Shown here: in pieces, positions 4,775 through 7,712 of the stretch
Layout: every line of letters starts with the position of its first letter
Numbering within the stretch: position 1 is the first letter of the stretch
Assembly: GCA_937960725.1 (NCBI GenBank)
Contig: CALGOY010000296.1
Location: 1 to 7,712 of the forward strand
DNA length: 7,712 nucleotides
Source of the DNA: an uncultured Bacillota bacterium
GTDB lineage: Bacteria; Bacillota; Clostridia; Caldicoprobacterales; UBA3941
Reading direction: 5' to 3'
Made by a program: the position numbers and the translations under genes
Notes under the pieces: model-generated
Databases searched by the model: none
What the model was told of the DNA's origin: nothing
What the model saw: the letters and a program-made list of their open reading frames with translations, nothing else

Positions 4775-5719
4775 TTATTTTCCTAATGATTTTACTATAT
4801 ATTTCAACAAATGCTTGACTAACTCTTCCTTACAACCAAAATCATCTTTATTTACCCAATAAATGCCCTTAATTCTTTTAAACCAAGTATATTGCCGTTT
4901 TGCAAAGCGGCGGGTATCCCGTTTTAGGATCTCTGTAGCTTCGGTCAGCGTCCTCTTCCCTTCAAGATATGCTATAATCTCCTTATATCCCAACCCCTGC
5001 ATAGAAGTTAAATTTTTATTATAGCCCATTTCCAGCAGTCCCTTTACCTCTTCTACAAGGCCTTTTTCTAGCATAATATCCACTCTATGGTTAATCCTGT
5101 TATATAACTTTTTTCGATCCATCGTAAGGCCTATAATTATAGAATTATAAGGTTTATCTGCATTTTTCAAGTTCTGATTATAGTGCGACATGGGTTTTCC
5201 CGTAAGATGGTGGACCTCCAAAGCTCTAATAATACGCCTTATATCATTATAATGGAGGCGCTGGGCAGTATCTGGATCGATTTCATATAGCTTTTTGTGG
5301 AGATATTTATTTCCTTTTTCCGAAGCTATAGCTCTCATCTTTTTTCTAAATTCAGGATCTTCACCTGCATCTGTAAAATCCATGGGATAGATCAAAGAAT
5401 TAATGTATAACCCAGTGCCTCCAGCTAGAATCGGTAGTTTTCCCCTTTGATTAATATCCTCTATTGCTGCTTTGGCTTCCTGCTGGAATTGGGCTACGCT
5501 AAACTCTTGATCAGGGTCTACAACATCAATCATATAATGGGGAATTCCTTCTCGCTCTTCAACAGTTGGTTTAGCTGTTCCTATATCCATGTATTTGTAA
5601 ATCTGCATTGAATCAGCTGATACAATTTCCCCATCGAGACTTTTTGCTAAAGCAATTGCTATATCCGTTTTACCTACAGCAGTAGGCCCTACAATAACAA
5701 TGAGCGGTTCTTTCTCCAT
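4775..5719 (-). CDS. miaA: tRNA dimethylallyltransferase MiaA (314 aa)
   Basis: MiaA transfers a dimethylallyl group from dimethylallyl diphosphate to N6 of A37 in tRNAs reading U-starting codons. The P-loop is GPTAVGKT (11-18), the SADSMQIY block (34-41) holds D36, GGTGLY lies at 100-105, QGLGYKE at 241-247, and the C-terminal RRFAKRQYTWF block (270-280) binds tRNA. Length is typical of Firmicutes. The ATG at 5719 is preferred over one at 5740, since AAGGAG (plus-strand 5724-5729) precedes only the former. It follows mutL by 36 bp with no promoter or terminator between, so it is probably cotranscribed with mutSL. Confidence 0.96.
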   Translation of the reverse strand: MEKEPLIVIVGPTAVGKTDIAIALAKSLDGEIVSADSMQIYKYMDIGTAKPTVEEREGIPHYMIDVVDPDQEFSVAQFQQEAKAAIEDINQRGKLPILAGGTGLYINSLIYPMDFTDAGEDPEFRKKMRAIASEKGNKYLHKKLYEIDPDTAQRLHYNDIRRIIRALEVHHLTGKPMSHYNQNLKNADKPYNSIIIGLTMDRKKLYNRINHRVDIMLEKGLVEEVKGLLEMGYNKNLTSMQGLGYKEIIAYLEGKRTLTEATEILKRDTRRFAKRQYTWFKRIKGIYWVNKDDFGCKEELVKHLLKYIVKSLGK

Positions 5720-5755
5720 AATGCTCCTTCCCTTTCCCATAGTGTAGCAAATATA

Positions 5756-7606
5756 CTACTGAACTCTTTTGAACATCTTTTCGAGTTCATAGCGACTCAT
5801 AGATATCATTATAGGCCTTCCGTGAGGACAAGTCAAAGGAAACTCTTCCTGACGAATTTTTTCAAGTAGAGCCGCGATTTCAAGGTCTGAAAGCGGATCT
5901 TTGGCTTTAACAGCTTTCTTGCAAGCCATTTGCATAATATCTTCGATATTAAGCTGGTAACGCGTTTCTGTCTTAATTTCATTGGCCTTATCTAGCAGTT
6001 CCTGGAAAAAAGTTCTAACATCATAAGGACCTAGATTTGCAGGAACGCCGCGGATTATGTAACTTCTTCCTCCAAAAGGTTCGATTTCAAATCCGAGGGC
6101 ATGAAACTTTTCCAAAGAATCCTCTAGTATCAACTGCTCAGCATGGGTTACTTCCAGTACTATAGGTGGAAGGAGCTGTTGGCTTATAATCTGCTGTTTA
6201 GAGAACATTTCTTTATATTGCTCAAAAATAATGCGTTCGTGAGCTGCATGCTGATCTATAAAGAATACTGTGTCGCCATCTTGCACGATTACGTAAGTAG
6301 AAAAAAGTCTTCCTATTATCTTAAGGGAGGTCGATTTACTTTCTATATTATGGGCAAATATTCCATGTTTCATACCTTCATGGATTTTATTTTTAGCATT
6401 GCTGTCTTCTAATTTTTCTAATGAATCCTCGTTTTTTTGTACATATACTTTTTCCTGTGCTTCCTTTATTTTATCTATATTTTTCTGCTTCGTTGAAATT
6501 GGCTTTGTGTATATACTTATCTGTTCGCTTTCTACTTTTTTAACCTTAATTACTTTATCTGCTTTTTTATCTACTTTCTGTTTATCTAAATTTTTAATTT
6601 CTGGGATCATATCCTGCCTATTAACAGCCATTAGCACAGCCTGGGAAATAATTTCAACAACTTTTTCTTCTTCCTTAAATCTTATTTCTGTTTTGGCAGG
6701 ATGGACATTTACATCCACTAGTTCCGGAGGAATAGTTATATGAAGTACAATCCAGGGGAAATGGTTGATCATTATATAGGACTTATAAACATCCTCCACC
6801 GCAGTAGAAAGCAATTGGCTTTTTACATAACGGCCATTCACAAAAAAAGATTGGTGATTCCGATTAGTCCGGGATAGGCTGGGTTTTCCCAAAAAACCTT
6901 TCAACTCCATATCAATAGAGCTGTCTTTATGGTCTATTTTCAATAACTGATCTTTTACTTGCCTGCCATAGATACTCAAAATTGCCGACTCCAACTTCCC
7001 ATCCCCTGGGGAATGATATATTATTTTGCCATCGTTCATATATTTAAATGACACATCAGGATGGCCTAGAATTAGCTTGCTTACCAGATTGCTTATATGG
7101 GAGGTTTCAGCTCTAGGGGATTTTAAAAATTTTAAGCGGGCCGGAGTGTTGTAAAATAAATTTTCTACGACTATAGTAGTACCTTCAGGACAGCCAATCT
7201 CCTTTTGAGATATCATCTCTCCTCCGTGGTTAATAATCTGTATTCCTCCGATACTATCTCTAGCCCTGGTAACCATCTCCATTTGCGTAACTGCAGCAAT
7301 GCTAGCCAACGCTTCTCCTCTAAAGCCTAGCGTGTGAATACTATTAAGATCCTGCACGGAATTAATCTTACTCGTAGCATGCCGTTCAAATGCCAAAAGA
7401 GCATCCTGGGGACTCATCCCATCCCCATTATCAGTAACTCGGATATACGATATGCCTCCTTTTTTAATTTCAATCGTGATTGCCGAACTATTGGCATCTA
7501 TGGAATTTTCTACTAATTCCTTGATGATTGATGATGGCCTCTCTATGACTTCCCCGGCGCCAATTTGGTTAATTATATGCTCATCCAGTATATGAATCTT
7601 GCCCAT
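5756..7606 (-). CDS. mutL: DNA mismatch repair protein MutL with endonuclease motifs (616 aa from ATG 7606)
   Basis: MutL couples mismatch recognition by MutS to strand incision. The N-terminal GHKL ATPase spans about 1-315: E30/N34 (KELVENSIDA), DNGDGM at about 59, GFRGEAL at 94-100, and VNVHPAK. A Lys/Glu-rich linker lies at about 325-425, then the C-terminal domain. Endonuclease residues are intact: DQHAAHERIIFE (451-462, DQHA-X2-E-X4-E), ACKKAVKA (561-568) and CPHGRP (593-598). QQLLPP (476-481) fits the beta-clamp-binding motif of Gram-positive MutL. The start at 7606 follows family homology (MGKIHILDEHIINQIGAGEV), preceded by a GGATGTGA ribosome binding site. Oddly, the frame is open upstream through the mutS tail to the window edge, so a MutS-MutL fusion is possible. 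Confidence 0.95.
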   Translation of the reverse strand: MGKIHILDEHIINQIGAGEVIERPSSIIKELVENSIDANSSAITIEIKKGGISYIRVTDNGDGMSPQDALLAFERHATSKINSVQDLNSIHTLGFRGEALASIAAVTQMEMVTRARDSIGGIQIINHGGEMISQKEIGCPEGTTIVVENLFYNTPARLKFLKSPRAETSHISNLVSKLILGHPDVSFKYMNDGKIIYHSPGDGKLESAILSIYGRQVKDQLLKIDHKDSSIDMELKGFLGKPSLSRTNRNHQSFFVNGRYVKSQLLSTAVEDVYKSYIMINHFPWIVLHITIPPELVDVNVHPAKTEIRFKEEEKVVEIISQAVLMAVNRQDMIPEIKNLDKQKVDKKADKVIKVKKVESEQISIYTKPISTKQKNIDKIKEAQEKVYVQKNEDSLEKLEDSNAKNKIHEGMKHGIFAHNIESKSTSLKIIGRLFSTYVIVQDGDTVFFIDQHAAHERIIFEQYKEMFSKQQIISQQLLPPIVLEVTHAEQLILEDSLEKFHALGFEIEPFGGRSYIIRGVPANLGPYDVRTFFQELLDKANEIKTETRYQLNIEDIMQMACKKAVKAKDPLSDLEIAALLEKIRQEEFPLTCPHGRPIMISMSRYELEKMFKRVQ

Positions 7607-7711
7607 GTATTCACATCCGTATAGTTTTTTCGCCTTTTCCACTAGTCTATACAGAGTATTCAGAGCTTCTATGGGAGTCATATTTATAATAGCTGTATGT
7701 TTGAGCTCCTC
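7607..7711 (-). CDS. mutS: 3' end of mutS (C-terminal 35 codons, partial), in frame with mutL
   Basis: The minus-strand frame from the window edge reads EELKHTAIINMTPIEALN and continues TLYRLVEKAKKLYGCEY, directly joined to the MutL initiator methionine. The block TP(I/L)EALN-LY-L followed by a basic tail is the conserved extreme C-terminus of MutS (compare Bacillus ...TTPLEALNKLYQLQKQLK, recalled from memory), the region used for tetramerisation. A MutS would normally stop a few residues after this tail. Here there is no stop codon in this frame before the MutL ATG. Most of mutS lies beyond the right edge. The alternative, an N-terminally extended MutL, does not explain the MutS-like residues. 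Confidence 0.8.
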
Positions 7712-7712
7712 T

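Noticed and set aside
6143..6743. Two plus-strand open frames (6143-6412 and 6399-6743) opposite mutL
   Set aside because: They are complements of the Lys/Glu-rich MutL linker and its neighbours, giving Ser/Phe-rich low-complexity proteins. They are shadows of mutL.
7334..7516. Plus-strand 60-codon frame opposite the MutL ATPase domain
   Set aside because: It is antisense to highly conserved MutL motifs, with no ribosome binding site or recognisable product.

Overview
The window is AT-rich DNA from a low-GC Gram-positive, most likely a member of the Clostridia. The evidence is a mutS-mutL-miaA-hfq cluster followed by a YnbB-type PLP enzyme gene, Bacillus-type LexA operators (GAAC-N4-GTTC), and a lexA gene divergent from a small membrane-LysM protein of YneA type. 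Species cannot be named from the sequence alone.

Layout. Positions 1-830 hold no convincing gene. They carry a GC-rich hairpin (14-40), degenerate TGACATTTTCAC-type repeats resembling the end of an IS21-family element (117-191), a 65-bp A/T-only-rich repeat cluster (474-538), an extended -10 promoter (641-669), a small hairpin with tandem 8-mers (710-744) and a dif-like imperfect inverted repeat (775-811). Positions 831-1892 encode a complete tyrosine recombinase whose length and motifs recall the single-recombinase XerS of streptococci. Converging on it with a 7-bp gap is a 99-residue YneA-like protein (1900-2199, minus). Its promoter and that of the divergent lexA (2372-2995) carry three SOS boxes. 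A two-way terminator (2994-3033) separates lexA from a leftward cluster: ynbB-like PLP enzyme (3040-4332), hfq (4413-4682), miaA (4775-5719), mutL (5756-7606) and the last codons of mutS, which runs off the right edge.

How the genes fit. The left half is a DNA damage and division module: LexA represses itself and a YneA-like division inhibitor, next to a chromosome-dimer-resolution-type recombinase. The right half is the conserved mismatch repair, tRNA modification and RNA chaperone operon.

Two observations stand out. First, directly upstream of the recombinase is a candidate recombination site that shares a 13-base core with the streptococcal difSL site as I remember it, which suggests a self-contained XerS/dif-like module outside the lactic acid bacteria. 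Second, the mutS reading frame has no stop codon before mutL and continues in frame into it, predicting a MutS-MutL fusion or a read-through arrangement.
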